Below are positions 1 through 7,523 of a stretch of 41,517 bases of DNA, one piece after another. The stretch is from NCBI GenBank assembly GCA_024225275.1, contig JAAEMS010000197.1, positions 1-41,517 of the forward strand, read 5' to 3'. Every line of letters starts with the position of its first letter. Within the stretch, counting starts at the first letter, position 1. Under the pieces are notes generated by a model that saw nothing but the letters and a program-made list of their open reading frames with translations, did no database searches and was not told the origin of the DNA. The translations under genes and the position numbers were made by a program. The stretch is from Actinomycetes bacterium (GTDB lineage Bacteria > Actinomycetota > Acidimicrobiia > Acidimicrobiales > JAAEMS01).

Positions 1-617
1 GCGATGCCGTCGACGGCCCGGATCGACTCGGTGCCATAGGCCATGGCGGCCACCGCCTGGGCGCCGCCGATGGCGTACACCTCGTCGACGCCGGCCACTG
101 CCGCCCCCGCCAGCACGGCATCGCCGATGCGGCCGGTTTCGCGGTTGGGTGGTACGCAAAGGGCGATCTCGGCGACGCCGGCCACCCGAGCCGGGATCGC
201 GGTCATGAGGACCGTGGATGGGTACTCGGCCCGCCCTCCGGGGACGTACAAGCCGACCCGCTCGAAGGGCCGGGTGAGGCTGCGGACCCGTACGCCCTCT
301 TTCTCGTGGGTGACATCAGGGTGGAGCTGGGTGCGGTGGTACGCATCGATGTTGGCCGCGGCCGCCCCGAGAGCGTCGACCAGCGGGCCCGGGACACGAT
401 CCAGGGCGCCCTTGACCTCGGTGGGATCGACTCTGAGGTCGTCGAGCTCCACGCCGTCGAACCGGGCCGTCAATTCCCTCACCGCTTGGTCGCCGCGGGT
501 CCGGACCTGGTCGATGATGTCGCGCACCGCGGCGACCGGGTCATCACCGTCGATTTCGGGTCGAGGTAGAAGGGGGCCGGGATCGGTCACCCCCCGCAGG
601 TCGAGTCGGTTCAACAC
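1..617 (-). CDS. hisD: Histidinol dehydrogenase, N-terminal part (cut by window edge)
   Basis: Minus-strand reading frame open to the left edge, about 205 codons visible. HisD oxidises L-histidinol to L-histidine in two NAD-dependent steps, the last stage of histidine synthesis in the cytosol. The start VLNRLDLRGV matches the usual HisD N-terminus, and the family segment GLYVPGGRAEYPSTVLM follows. I chose GTG at 617 because a TACCGT box lies exactly 7 nt upstream, as at several other genes here. Two in-frame ATGs at 650 and 647 are alternatives that would add 10-11 residues. The C-terminal catalytic half lies outside the window. The family call is secure; the start is less so. Confidence 0.9.
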   Translation of the reverse strand, partial: MLNRLDLRGVTDPGPLLPRPEIDGDDPVAAVRDIIDQVRTRGDQAVRELTARFDGVELDDLRVDPTEVKGALDRVPGPLVDALGAAAANIDAYHRTQLHPDVTHEKEGVRVRSLTRPFERVGLYVPGGRAEYPSTVLMTAIPARVAGVAEIALCVPPNRETGRIGDAVLAGAAVAGVDEVYAIGGAQAVAAMAYGTESIRAVDGI

Positions 618-624
618 GGGCTGT

Positions 625-630
625 ACGGTA
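625..630 (-). promoter_or_regulatory. Leaderless-type -10 box of hisD
   Basis: TACCGT on the minus strand, separated by 7 nt (ACAGCCC) from the GTG at 617. A TAnnnT hexamer about 7 nt before a start codon is the usual form of a leaderless actinobacterial promoter. I see no clear -35 box. Confidence 0.5.
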
Positions 631-734
631 CCGGCCGTGCCCCACATCATTGCCAGTCCATTCCGTGAGCCGCCGCTCTGTGAATCATGTGAGCCGCACG
701 GTAGGGCCCCCAGGGCCCGCCCGAAGGCGAACCG

Positions 735-932
735 GTGGCAATGAGCTCGGATCGAGCCCAACTCTCATCGGTCTCGACCGCCCTCGAGGACCTCACCAGT
801 CGCATCACCGAGTCTGCCGAACGCCATGTCGGCACCGCCGACGAGGACATCGCCTCCGAGCTCTTCGAGATCGAACGCTCGATGCGAGCCGCCGGCCGCC
901 GCCTGTCACGCCTCGTCCGCCGCATGCCCTAG
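735..932 (+). CDS. Small charged helical protein of unknown function
   Basis: A 65-residue protein, MAMSSDRAQLSSVSTALEDL at its start, that I do not recognise. It is acidic in the middle and strongly basic at the end (SMRAAGRRLSRLVRRMP), with regularly spaced hydrophobic residues that predict one or two amphipathic helices and no membrane segment. GTG at 735 has an AAGG-type ribosome site about 7 nt upstream; ATG at 741 is the alternative. It stands alone between divergent hisD and a structured intergenic stretch. Codon use resembles its neighbours and the opposite strand has no competing known gene, so I think it is real. The helical and charge pattern would suit a nucleic-acid or protein-binding partner, but that is a guess. 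Confidence 0.6.
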   Translation: MAMSSDRAQLSSVSTALEDLTSRITESAERHVGTADEDIASELFEIERSMRAAGRRLSRLVRRMP

Positions 933-1212
933 GAGCCCCTCCGCCAGAAGGCACACCAGAGGGTCAGGCCAAAAACGACGCCGGCGGCCCCGTAGGGCCG
1001 CCGGCGGTGCGACACCGGGCGGCGGATCCCGTGTGTCGCTGCTTACCAGGTGGCGGGAACCTGGCTAGGAGAGAATACCCAAAATCCTTCCGAATTTCGA
1101 GGATCGTCCTGAATTCAGACAGTGGTCACGCTCGCGCGGACCGCGAAACCCGCATCATTTCGCGGAAAGTTCATGATCACAAAATCCGATGGACTGCCCT
1201 CACTTGCGATTC
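933..1212. other. 280-bp intergenic stretch with serial hairpins
   Basis: No convincing coding frame. The first half holds a strong GC hairpin (979-1006) and weaker inverted repeats at 1009-1039 (one bulge), 1046-1064 and 1092-1116. A perfect 8-bp stem CCGCGAAA/TTTCGCGG follows at 1141-1165. The right half is clearly less GC-rich than the genes around it. It lies downstream of both the small gene at 735 and nth, so it is a shared 3' region and could hold terminators or a structured RNA. Confidence 0.5.
979..1006. terminator. Strong hairpin, probable bidirectional terminator
   Basis: Perfect 12-bp inverted repeat CGCCGGCGGCCC / GGGCCGCCGGCG with a 4-nt CGTA loop. An AAAAA run at 971-975 becomes a T tract just after the hairpin for minus-strand transcripts arriving from nth. 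On the plus strand no T tract follows. Confidence 0.6.
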
Positions 1213-1854
1213 TCAGGCTGTGGATGACGGACAGAAGTCATTCAGGACGCATTCCCAACACCTCGGCTTTCGGGCCCCACAAACCCGTCGGCCGTGAAGA
1301 ATCAGCCTCAGCGAGAACTCACCGCGCTGGGCGGCGGGGATCATCGGGTTGAGCGCCGTCTCGATCTTGACCGCATCGGTTTCCTCGGTCAGCTCGAGCA
1401 GGTGGGACAGTCGGGTCACATGGGTATCGACCGGCAGGCCGGGCTCGCCCAGGGCCACGCTGCGCACGACATTGGCGGTCTTGCGGCCCACGCCGGGCAG
1501 CCGCACCAGCTCCTTCATTGTGTGGGGGACTTCGCCGTCGTAGTCCTCGAGCAGGAGCTGAGCCATACCGACGATGTTCTTGGCCTTGGACCGGAACAGA
1601 CCCAACGAGCCGATGACCACCTCGACTTCGGCGATGTCGGCCTCAGCCAGGGCCTGGGGCGTCGGGTAGCGGGCGAACAGGGCCGGCGTGACCTTGTTGA
1701 CCCCGACGTCGGTGGCCTGGGCCGACAGGATCGTGGCTGTGAGCAGCTCGAACGGATTGTGGTGGTCGAGCTCACACTTGGCCTCGGGGTACTCCTCGAT
1801 GAGCCGTTCGTGGGTGCGCCGAGCGCGGCCTTTGGGGGTCCTGGGTCGTGCCAT
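1213..1854 (-). CDS. nth: Endonuclease III (DNA glycosylase/AP lyase)
   Basis: 213 residues, the usual length. Nth excises oxidised pyrimidines and nicks the abasic site in base-excision repair. The helix-hairpin-helix LPGVGRKTANVV is at residues 119-130, with catalytic Lys125 and the partner Asp143 in VDTHV. The C-terminal 4Fe-4S loop has the exact C-x6-C-x2-C-x5-C spacing (Cys192, 199, 202, 208), so all key residues are present. ATG at 1854 is preceded by TACCGT with a 7-nt spacer, suggesting a leaderless transcript. The gene is divergent from mshD, only 24 bp away. Confidence 0.97.
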   Translation of the reverse strand: MARPRTPKGRARRTHERLIEEYPEAKCELDHHNPFELLTATILSAQATDVGVNKVTPALFARYPTPQALAEADIAEVEVVIGSLGLFRSKAKNIVGMAQLLLEDYDGEVPHTMKELVRLPGVGRKTANVVRSVALGEPGLPVDTHVTRLSHLLELTEETDAVKIETALNPMIPAAQRGEFSLRLILHGRRVCGARKPRCWECVLNDFCPSSTA

Positions 1855-1861
1855 CGCCAGA

Positions 1862-1871
1862 ACGGTACTGT
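1862..1871. promoter_or_regulatory. Overlapping divergent -10 boxes of nth and mshD
   Basis: The 10-mer ACGGTACTGT contains TACCGT on the minus strand (1867-1862) and TACTGT on the plus strand (1866-1871), which share the two bases TA. Each box is exactly 7 nt from a start codon (ATG at 1854, GTG at 1879), so both genes would be leaderless and compete for the same polymerase site. Confidence 0.6.
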
Positions 1872-1878
1872 GCCGATC

Positions 1879-2754
1879 GTGACTGCATCTCCTCCCCTGG
1901 CCACAGTCCGGTACGGACTGCCCGACGAGTGGCGCACCCGGTTCACAGGGCTGGCGGGTCCCGACGCGGCACCTGCCCTGCTCTCACCCGAGGTGATCGC
2001 AGCCGTCGACGACCCCCAGGAGCCAACTGCTCTGGCCTGGACCGGTGTCGACGACAGGGGCACCACCCTCCTCGAGCTGACCATGGTCGGCGATCGGCCC
2101 ATCACCGGCGCTGAAGCGGTGGCCCGGGCCGTTCTCGGTGAGCTCACCGACCGTCGGGTCGACCGGTGGGCCCATCCGGCGTCCGCGGCCGACGACGAGC
2201 TCGCCTTGCGCCTCGGCCTGCACCCCGACCGTGCCCTCCACCAGATGCGGTGCCCCCTCCCCCTCGACCGAAGCTCCCTGGCCGTCCGGACGTTCGTGCC
2301 GGGTTCAGCCGACGAGGACTCCTGGCTGGCAGTGAACAACCGAGCGTTCGCATGGCACCCCGACCAGGGGGGCTGGGACATCGGGCGGCTGCACGGTCAG
2401 ATGGCCGAAGACTGGTTCGATGCCGAAGGCTTCCTGCTCCACGAGCGCGACGGGCGACTGGCCGGATTCTGCTGGACCAAGGTCCACCCGGCTTCCGAGG
2501 CTGATCCGGCCATGGGCGAGATCTACGTGATCGCCGTCGACCCCGACTTCCACGGTCAGGGGTTGGGTAGACCCATGACGTTGGCCGGCTTCGACTGGCT
2601 GGCCGACCAGGGACTCGATGTGGGGATGCTCTACGTCGAGGCCACCAATGATGCCGCGGTGGCCACATACCACGGCATCGGCATGCACATCCACGAGACC
2701 CACAAGAGCTGGACCACTGCTGGGCCACCGCCCAAGCTCGACATCGCCCCCTGA
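1879..2754 (+). CDS. mshD: Mycothiol synthase (double-GNAT acetyltransferase)
   Basis: 291 residues. MshD acetylates Cys-GlcN-Ins with acetyl-CoA in the last step of mycothiol synthesis, the main thiol of Actinobacteria. The protein has two GNAT-like halves. The C-terminal half carries the MshD hallmark VNNRAFAWHPDQGGW, the acetyl-CoA loop segment DFHGQGLGRPM and a conserved tail ATNDAAVATYHGIGMHIHE. GTG at 1879 is the start: it sits 7 nt after TACTGT, and the protein begins to resemble the family there. The frame is open further upstream, but that part is antisense to nth. It converges with the VIT gene 13 bp downstream. Confidence 0.93.
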   Translation: MTASPPLATVRYGLPDEWRTRFTGLAGPDAAPALLSPEVIAAVDDPQEPTALAWTGVDDRGTTLLELTMVGDRPITGAEAVARAVLGELTDRRVDRWAHPASAADDELALRLGLHPDRALHQMRCPLPLDRSSLAVRTFVPGSADEDSWLAVNNRAFAWHPDQGGWDIGRLHGQMAEDWFDAEGFLLHERDGRLAGFCWTKVHPASEADPAMGEIYVIAVDPDFHGQGLGRPMTLAGFDWLADQGLDVGMLYVEATNDAAVATYHGIGMHIHETHKSWTTAGPPPKLDIAP

Positions 2755-2767
2755 TCGACCTCGGGGG

Positions 2768-3484
2768 TCAGACGGTGACACCCACCAGGGAGCCGATCGC
2801 GTAGGTGAGGGCGGCGGGGATGACGGTGAACGCCACCTGACGGCCGATGGTCATCCACCTCTGGGTCTCGGTGAACCGGAAGGTGGCCTCACCGACGACT
2901 ATCGCCGCGACCACGGCCAGGATCAGCGATGCCAGGATGGCCGCATCACCCGACGCGAGGAACCATGGCGCCAGAGGGATCGAAGCCCCTATCCCGAAAG
3001 CCACCAGTGACGAGAGAGCGGCGGCGAGGGGAGAACCCAGTCCGTCGGGATCGATCCCCATCTCTTCCCTGACGTGAACTTCGAGGGCGACCTGGGGGTC
3101 GGCCATGATCTGCTCGGCGATCTGGCCAGCCAGATCTCTGTCGATCCCGCGGGATTCGTAGCGAGCTGCCAACTCGGCCATCTCGATGAGGGGATTCCGG
3201 GCCAACTCCTGACGCTCGAGCCCAATCTCGCGCTCGAACAGCTCGGCCTGGACCCTCATCGAGTTGTACTCACCGGCAGCCATCGAGATCCCACCCGCCA
3301 GCAGTCCCGCCAGGCCTGCCAGGCGGACGACACTGCTCGAGGTGTTGGCACCAGCCACACCCAGAATCAGCCCGACGTTCGACACCAGACCGTCGCTGAC
3401 ACCGAAGACGGCGGCCCGGGCCGCGCCCCCACTGACGTCGCGATGGTGATCGTCATCAGGAAGGGTGCCCTCAGGGACGGTCAT
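2768..3484 (-). CDS. VIT1/CCC1-family metal ion transporter
   Basis: 238 residues. Members of this family move Fe2+ or Mn2+ out of the cytosol. The N-terminal membrane stretch RAAVFGVSDGLVSNVGLILG is the family signature. A second helix (LAGLLAGGISMAAGEYNS) follows, then a polar Glu-rich loop (about residues 80-145) and three C-terminal helices. Start ATG at 3484 lies 6 nt after TAGCGT. It is divergent from rlmN with 47 bp between them. The metal specificity cannot be told from the sequence. Confidence 0.88.
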   Translation of the reverse strand: MTVPEGTLPDDDHHRDVSGGAARAAVFGVSDGLVSNVGLILGVAGANTSSSVVRLAGLAGLLAGGISMAAGEYNSMRVQAELFEREIGLERQELARNPLIEMAELAARYESRGIDRDLAGQIAEQIMADPQVALEVHVREEMGIDPDGLGSPLAAALSSLVAFGIGASIPLAPWFLASGDAAILASLILAVVAAIVVGEATFRFTETQRWMTIGRQVAFTVIPAALTYAIGSLVGVTV

Positions 3485-3490
3485 GGCCCC

Positions 3491-3496
3491 ACGCTA
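3491..3496 (-). promoter_or_regulatory. Leaderless-type -10 box of the VIT transporter
   Basis: TAGCGT on the minus strand, 6 nt before the ATG at 3484. No clear -35 box. Confidence 0.45.
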
Positions 3497-3518
3497 ACCC
3501 GCCCCGCTTCATCACCCC

Positions 3519-3524
3519 TAGCCT
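3519..3524 (+). promoter_or_regulatory. Leaderless-type -10 box of rlmN
   Basis: TAGCCT followed by a 7-nt spacer and the ATG at 3532. The spacer GAAAGGT could also act as a weak ribosome site, so a very short leader is possible. Confidence 0.45.
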
Positions 3525-3531
3525 GAAAGGT

Positions 3532-4587
3532 ATGACCAGCCGGTACGACGCAGACCGCGACCTGCTCGCCGAACTCCTCGACGGCGAGCCTCGCTACCGC
3601 GTCGATCAGGTGTGGGAAGGCCTCTATCTGCGGGGCGCGGACCCCCAGGACCTCACCAACCTGCCCAAGTCCCTCAGGTCCGATCTGGCCGAGCTCCTGC
3701 CACCCGCCCTCCACCTCGTGACCGAATCGGTGAGCGACGGGGGGCGCACCGTGAAGTGGCTCTGGCAATTGGACGACGGGGCCCGCATCGAGACCGTCCT
3801 GATGCACTACCCGAAGCGATCCACGGTATGCATCAGCAGTCAGGCCGGTTGCGCCATGGCCTGCGGCTTCTGCGCCACCGGTCAGGCCGGCTTCGAACGG
3901 CACCTGACCGTCGGCGAGATCGTCGAGCAGGTCCTCAGGGCCCGGGTGCGGGCGGCCGAGCACAGGGGCGGCAACCCTTCGTCGCGGAGCATCAATGTGG
4001 TCTTCATGGGGATGGGTGAGCCCCTGGCCAACCTCGATCGGGTGTGGACCGCCATCGAGCGCCTCCACGGCGACGCCGGCATCGGCGCCCGCCACCTGAC
4101 CATCTCGACGGTGGGTCTCGTGCCGGGCATCCAGCAGCTCATCGACAAGCCCCTGCCGGTCAACCTCGCCGTTTCACTCCATGCCGCCAACGACAAGTTG
4201 CGCAACGAGCTGGTGCCCATCAACAAGCGGTGGCCCATCGACGAACTCATCTTCGCCATCCAGCAGCACCGCGAGATCAAGGGGCGGCGGGTCTCGTTCG
4301 AGTGGGCGATGATCAACGGGGTCAACGACCGGCCATCTGATGCCCGCGAGCTGGCCGACCTGGCTGCCCGCGCCCGAGCCCACATCAACCTCATACCACT
4401 CAACCCGACCCCAGGTTGGTCCCCGGTGGGGTCGCCCCCGGCCCGTATCGACTCCTTCGCTGCTGAGCTCGGGCGGCTGGGAGCCAACGCAACCATTCGA
4501 GCCAACCGAGGCACCGATATCGACGCGGCCTGCGGCCAGCTCCGGGCCAGTCAGCAGCCCCGGCCCGTGGCAATTCGGAGTCTTTAG
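3532..4587 (+). CDS. rlmN: Dual-specificity 23S rRNA/tRNA adenine-C2 methyltransferase
   Basis: 351 residues, typical for RlmN. It methylates C2 of A2503 in 23S rRNA and A37 in some tRNAs by radical SAM chemistry. The cluster motif is C107-x3-C111-x2-C114 (CAMACGFCATGQAGF). The SAM-binding stretch VFMGMGEPLANLD and the ISTVGLVPGI segment follow. The C-terminal cysteine needed for the methyl-transfer intermediate is present (Cys334, DAACGQL). A Cfr-like resistance role is not suggested by anything here. The next gene follows after 54 nt. Confidence 0.95.
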   Translation: MTSRYDADRDLLAELLDGEPRYRVDQVWEGLYLRGADPQDLTNLPKSLRSDLAELLPPALHLVTESVSDGGRTVKWLWQLDDGARIETVLMHYPKRSTVCISSQAGCAMACGFCATGQAGFERHLTVGEIVEQVLRARVRAAEHRGGNPSSRSINVVFMGMGEPLANLDRVWTAIERLHGDAGIGARHLTISTVGLVPGIQQLIDKPLPVNLAVSLHAANDKLRNELVPINKRWPIDELIFAIQQHREIKGRRVSFEWAMINGVNDRPSDARELADLAARARAHINLIPLNPTPGWSPVGSPPARIDSFAAELGRLGANATIRANRGTDIDAACGQLRASQQPRPVAIRSL

Positions 4588-4641
4588 GTACCTCCACCGG
4601 CTTCCGGGTTCGAATCGCTCCCCGCTCCTGCCAGACTGGAG

Positions 4642-5025
4642 GTGATGGAGACTCGTAGGTGGACAAACCACAGTCACCCCCAGACCCTCCAGATCGCGGT
4701 CATGTTCCTCTACCTGGCCGCCCTGTTCGGGCTCATCTTCGGCAGCATCTACTCCCGGGAGTTCGGAAGGTTCGTCGGCATCGTCGCCTCCATCGGCTTG
4801 GCGTTGGCCGCCTACGCCATCGCCAACGACCAGAAGCGGGGCTACAACCTCGCAGTCACCGTCAGCGCCCTTGCCCTCGTGCCCTTCCTGTGGGCGCTCA
4901 TCGTGGACGGCCCGGGTGAGTTGTTCAGCGCCGATCTCGTCGGGTTGCTCATCCCCCCAGCCGTCTCGTTCGCTCTGCTGGCCCACCCCCGCAGCCGCGA
5001 CCACCAACGCATCTGGTTCTCTTGA
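4642..5025 (+). CDS. Small four-helix membrane protein of unknown function
   Basis: 127 residues with a short polar N-terminus (TRRWTNHSHPQTLQIAVMF) and four predicted membrane helices: about residues 18-36, 42-60, 68-88 and 96-112. I do not recognise a named family. The start is GTG at 4642 or ATG at 4645. GGAGG lies unusually close to both, so the ATG at 4702 cannot be excluded, although it would remove the polar N-terminus. The stop overlaps the TTG start of the next gene in the tetramer TTGA, which suggests translational coupling with the exported hydrolase. Confidence 0.7.
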   Translation: MMETRRWTNHSHPQTLQIAVMFLYLAALFGLIFGSIYSREFGRFVGIVASIGLALAAYAIANDQKRGYNLAVTVSALALVPFLWALIVDGPGELFSADLVGLLIPPAVSFALLAHPRSRDHQRIWFS

Positions 5026-6545
5026 TCGGGCATCGGCGGGCCGGGCGGCGAATCCTGGCGATCCTGTGGGTGACGGCTCTTCTGGCCGTGGCTTGCACCA
5101 ACGGCGATGACGTCGGCAGCGACGAAGGCTCGACCGACCTCAGCTTCCCCACCACAACCAGCACCACGACCACCACGACCACCACGCTCCCTCCCACAAC
5201 GACCTCGACGGCCCTGGTCACCACGACAACAGAACCCCAACCCCCCGCCATCGAATGGAAGCCGTGCGGCAACGTCGAGTGTGGGACCTTCGACGTGCCG
5301 CTCGACCACGATGACCCGACGGGCGCCACCGTCGAACTGAGCCTGGTGAGGGTGACCGCCACCGATCCGACCAACCGCATCGGTTCCCTGTTCGTGAACT
5401 TCGGGGGTCCGGGGGCCGGCGCCACCGTCCGGGTTTCGGGCGGCTTCCGCCTTCCCCCCGAATCGTCCCGCCGGTTCGACCTGATCGGCTGGGACCCCCG
5501 GGGGGTCGGCTCCAGCGATCCGGTGGCTTGTGCTACAGAGTTCCTCACGTTTCTCGCCCTCGACCAGGGACCCGACGACGAAGCTGAACAGCTCGCTCTG
5601 GACGAAGCCGCCGCGGGGATCGCCGCCGAATGCGCCGAGGAGGAGGGGGATCGGCTGGCTCACCTGTCCACCGACGACGTGGTCCGGGATCTGGACCTCC
5701 TGCGTCAGGCGGTCGGTGACGACCAGCTCAACTATCTGGGCCTGTCCTACGGCACACTCATCGGCCTGCGCTACGCCGAGCTGTTCCCCGACCGGACCCG
5801 GGCGTTGACACTCGACGGCATGATCGACCCCCAGGACGACCTGGTCACGTGGCTGAGCGGCCAGGCGGTGGCCTTCGAGGCGGCGATCCAACGCATGCTC
5901 GATGCCTGCCCTGACCAAGAGGTGTGCGGCCCGGACGCGTACGACACCCTGGCCGCGGACGTCGAAACCCTGCCCCTGGTCACCGACGATGGGCCGGTGG
6001 GGCCGTCCGAGCTGGCCCAGGCCGCACTCACCTCTGTGTACCTCCGGTCCCGATGGCCGGTCTTCCACGAGGCATTGAGTGTGGGCTACACCCGGGGAAG
6101 CGGCATCGTGTTGCGCGAGGTGGTGTCGAGCTACCTCACCTTCGATTTCGCTTCCTACCTGGCCGTCGAGTGTGTGGACCTCCCCCGCCCCATCGACGAG
6201 GTTGCGTGGGCCGAGTTCGCCGACGAGATGGCCATCTTGGCCCCCAGGATCGGTTCAGTGGTCGCCAACGAGCTCCTCCCGTGCGTGTTCTGGCCAGAAT
6301 CCCCTCAGCCCGACGCCAAGCCCTTGGGCCCGACCACCGCACCGATCCTGGTGGTAGGAACCACCGGCGACCCGGCCACGCCCTACGAGGACGCAGTGGC
6401 GATCGCCGAGCGCTACCCCACCGCCCACCTGCTCACTCGCGACGGCGAGGGCCACACCGCGCTGGTGGTCAGCCGTTGTGTCCAGGACACAATCGACCTC
6501 TTCATGACTGAATTGGAGCTGCCTTCGGCCGATCTTGTCTGTTAG
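5022..6545 (+). CDS. Exported alpha/beta hydrolase, tripeptidyl-aminopeptidase (TAP) type
   Basis: 507 residues. A signal peptide ends in a plausible lipobox (LLAVAC, Cys25; the -3 Ala is atypical). A Thr-rich linker of about 30 residues (44-71) follows, then an alpha/beta hydrolase domain with a TAP-like C-terminus. The catalytic triad is readable: Ser242 in GLSYGT, Asp450 in GTTGDP and His478 in GEGHTA. The oxyanion segment is NFGGPG (126-131). Secreted relatives cleave N-terminal peptides or esters outside the membrane. The start is a TTG in a 4-nt overlap with the preceding gene, and the Wzz-like gene begins right after the stop, so the three probably form one transcript. Confidence 0.88.
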   Translation: MIGHRRAGRRILAILWVTALLAVACTNGDDVGSDEGSTDLSFPTTTSTTTTTTTTLPPTTTSTALVTTTTEPQPPAIEWKPCGNVECGTFDVPLDHDDPTGATVELSLVRVTATDPTNRIGSLFVNFGGPGAGATVRVSGGFRLPPESSRRFDLIGWDPRGVGSSDPVACATEFLTFLALDQGPDDEAEQLALDEAAAGIAAECAEEEGDRLAHLSTDDVVRDLDLLRQAVGDDQLNYLGLSYGTLIGLRYAELFPDRTRALTLDGMIDPQDDLVTWLSGQAVAFEAAIQRMLDACPDQEVCGPDAYDTLAADVETLPLVTDDGPVGPSELAQAALTSVYLRSRWPVFHEALSVGYTRGSGIVLREVVSSYLTFDFASYLAVECVDLPRPIDEVAWAEFADEMAILAPRIGSVVANELLPCVFWPESPQPDAKPLGPTTAPILVVGTTGDPATPYEDAVAIAERYPTAHLLTRDGEGHTALVVSRCVQDTIDLFMTELELPSADLVC

Positions 6546-7514
6546 ATGGCAGAACATGGCTACGGTGCGCTCCGCTTCGAACCGACTGGCCGCCTCCAAC
6601 CCAGGCGCCGGTGGGTAGTCGTCTTCATTGCTGTGCTCGCGTTCGTACTCACGGCGGTGTCCACGCGGCTTCTCCTGCCCGAGCGGTGGACCCAGACGGC
6701 GTACCTCAACGCTCCCGAGTCAGTTCCTGCCCAACGGGTCGGGGTCTTTGTGGATGGGGTGCAAACCGCCATCAGCGGACCCTCCTCCCAGGCCGACGCG
6801 GCCCAGTCTGTGGGAGTCGACTCGTCGAAGATCGATGTCACCGTTGAACGAACCGAGCTCGACGAGATTCAGGTCGAACTGATCGCCCCCTCCTTGCGGC
6901 AGGGACGAGACACCCTGCTGGCCCTAGTGCAGGCCGGCTTTGGTTCGGCGAGGGCCGACGAGCTCGCCGAGGCGAATCAGCGGTTCGATCAAGCGGTCAG
7001 CGACGAGCGGCGGGCAGAGGCCGAGAACGACATCGCGGCCCTCACCAGCCTCGAAGGTCTCGCCATCGACGACGTGATCTCGATCGCCGAACAGGCTCGC
7101 TCCAACGACTGGGCGGTGGTGGTGTCGATCGGCCTGACCTTCGCGGCCATCACCTTCTTCGTGGTCAGCCACATCGAGCGAGGTTGGTGGATCACAGGCC
7201 ACGAGCGGACCGTCCAGGCCGAGATCAACCACCGGGCCCGATGTGATCCCACCAGTTCAGAACCGGAGCCAGGCGCGACCCATGACATCTCCACTCCCCC
7301 GACGGTCCAGGCGAGCGGGAGCTCGGTGCCTCCCGTGAGCCGGCAACCGGTCAAACACCACATCCCGGGGCTCGACCAGCACCCGACACCACCCCGGTCA
7401 ACCGAGCCGGGGGCTGTGGCCCGGACCTTCGACGATCGCCCCACCCGTACTGCTCCCCAGGGGGCGGAAGACAACCTCCCCGCGGTCCTCGATTTCCTGC
7501 GCCGGCCCCGGTAG
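6546..7514 (+). CDS. Wzz-like two-TM protein with long cytoplasmic tail
   Basis: 322 residues. One helix lies at about 23-42 and a second at about 189-209, enclosing an extracytoplasmic domain with a coiled-coil stretch (RADELAEANQRFDQAVSDER). This is the topology of polysaccharide co-polymerases that set chain length. A disordered Pro/Ser-rich tail of about 110 residues follows the second helix and has no ATPase motifs. Sequence similarity to Wzz proper is weak by eye, so the call rests on topology and context. The ATG is directly adjacent to the hydrolase stop. The gene converges with the tyrosine phosphatase 9 bp away. Confidence 0.6.
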   Translation: MAEHGYGALRFEPTGRLQPRRRWVVVFIAVLAFVLTAVSTRLLLPERWTQTAYLNAPESVPAQRVGVFVDGVQTAISGPSSQADAAQSVGVDSSKIDVTVERTELDEIQVELIAPSLRQGRDTLLALVQAGFGSARADELAEANQRFDQAVSDERRAEAENDIAALTSLEGLAIDDVISIAEQARSNDWAVVVSIGLTFAAITFFVVSHIERGWWITGHERTVQAEINHRARCDPTSSEPEPGATHDISTPPTVQASGSSVPPVSRQPVKHHIPGLDQHPTPPRSTEPGAVARTFDDRPTRTAPQGAEDNLPAVLDFLRRPR

Positions 7515-7523
7515 GGCCGAGCG

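Noticed and set aside
1294..1878. Plus-strand open frame running into mshD, suggesting a 486-residue fusion.
   Set aside because: It is the antisense of nth. MshD similarity and a leaderless -10 box support GTG 1879.
4607..4616. GGTTCGAATC, identical to a tRNA T-loop, followed by GCTCCTGCCA, as if a tRNA 3' end or attachment site.
   Set aside because: The T-stem does not pair (CCGGG against CGCTC), the CCA is two bases out of place, and no matching acceptor or D/anticodon arm exists upstream in the rlmN 3' region.
5148..5232. ACC/ACG-rich repeat that could be taken for a microsatellite.
   Set aside because: It encodes the Thr-rich linker of the exported hydrolase, common in exported proteins of this group; the codons vary.
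4842..6068. 408-codon minus-strand frame opposite the TAP-type hydrolase.
   Set aside because: Gly/Arg/Val-rich shadow; the plus-strand protein has an intact catalytic triad.
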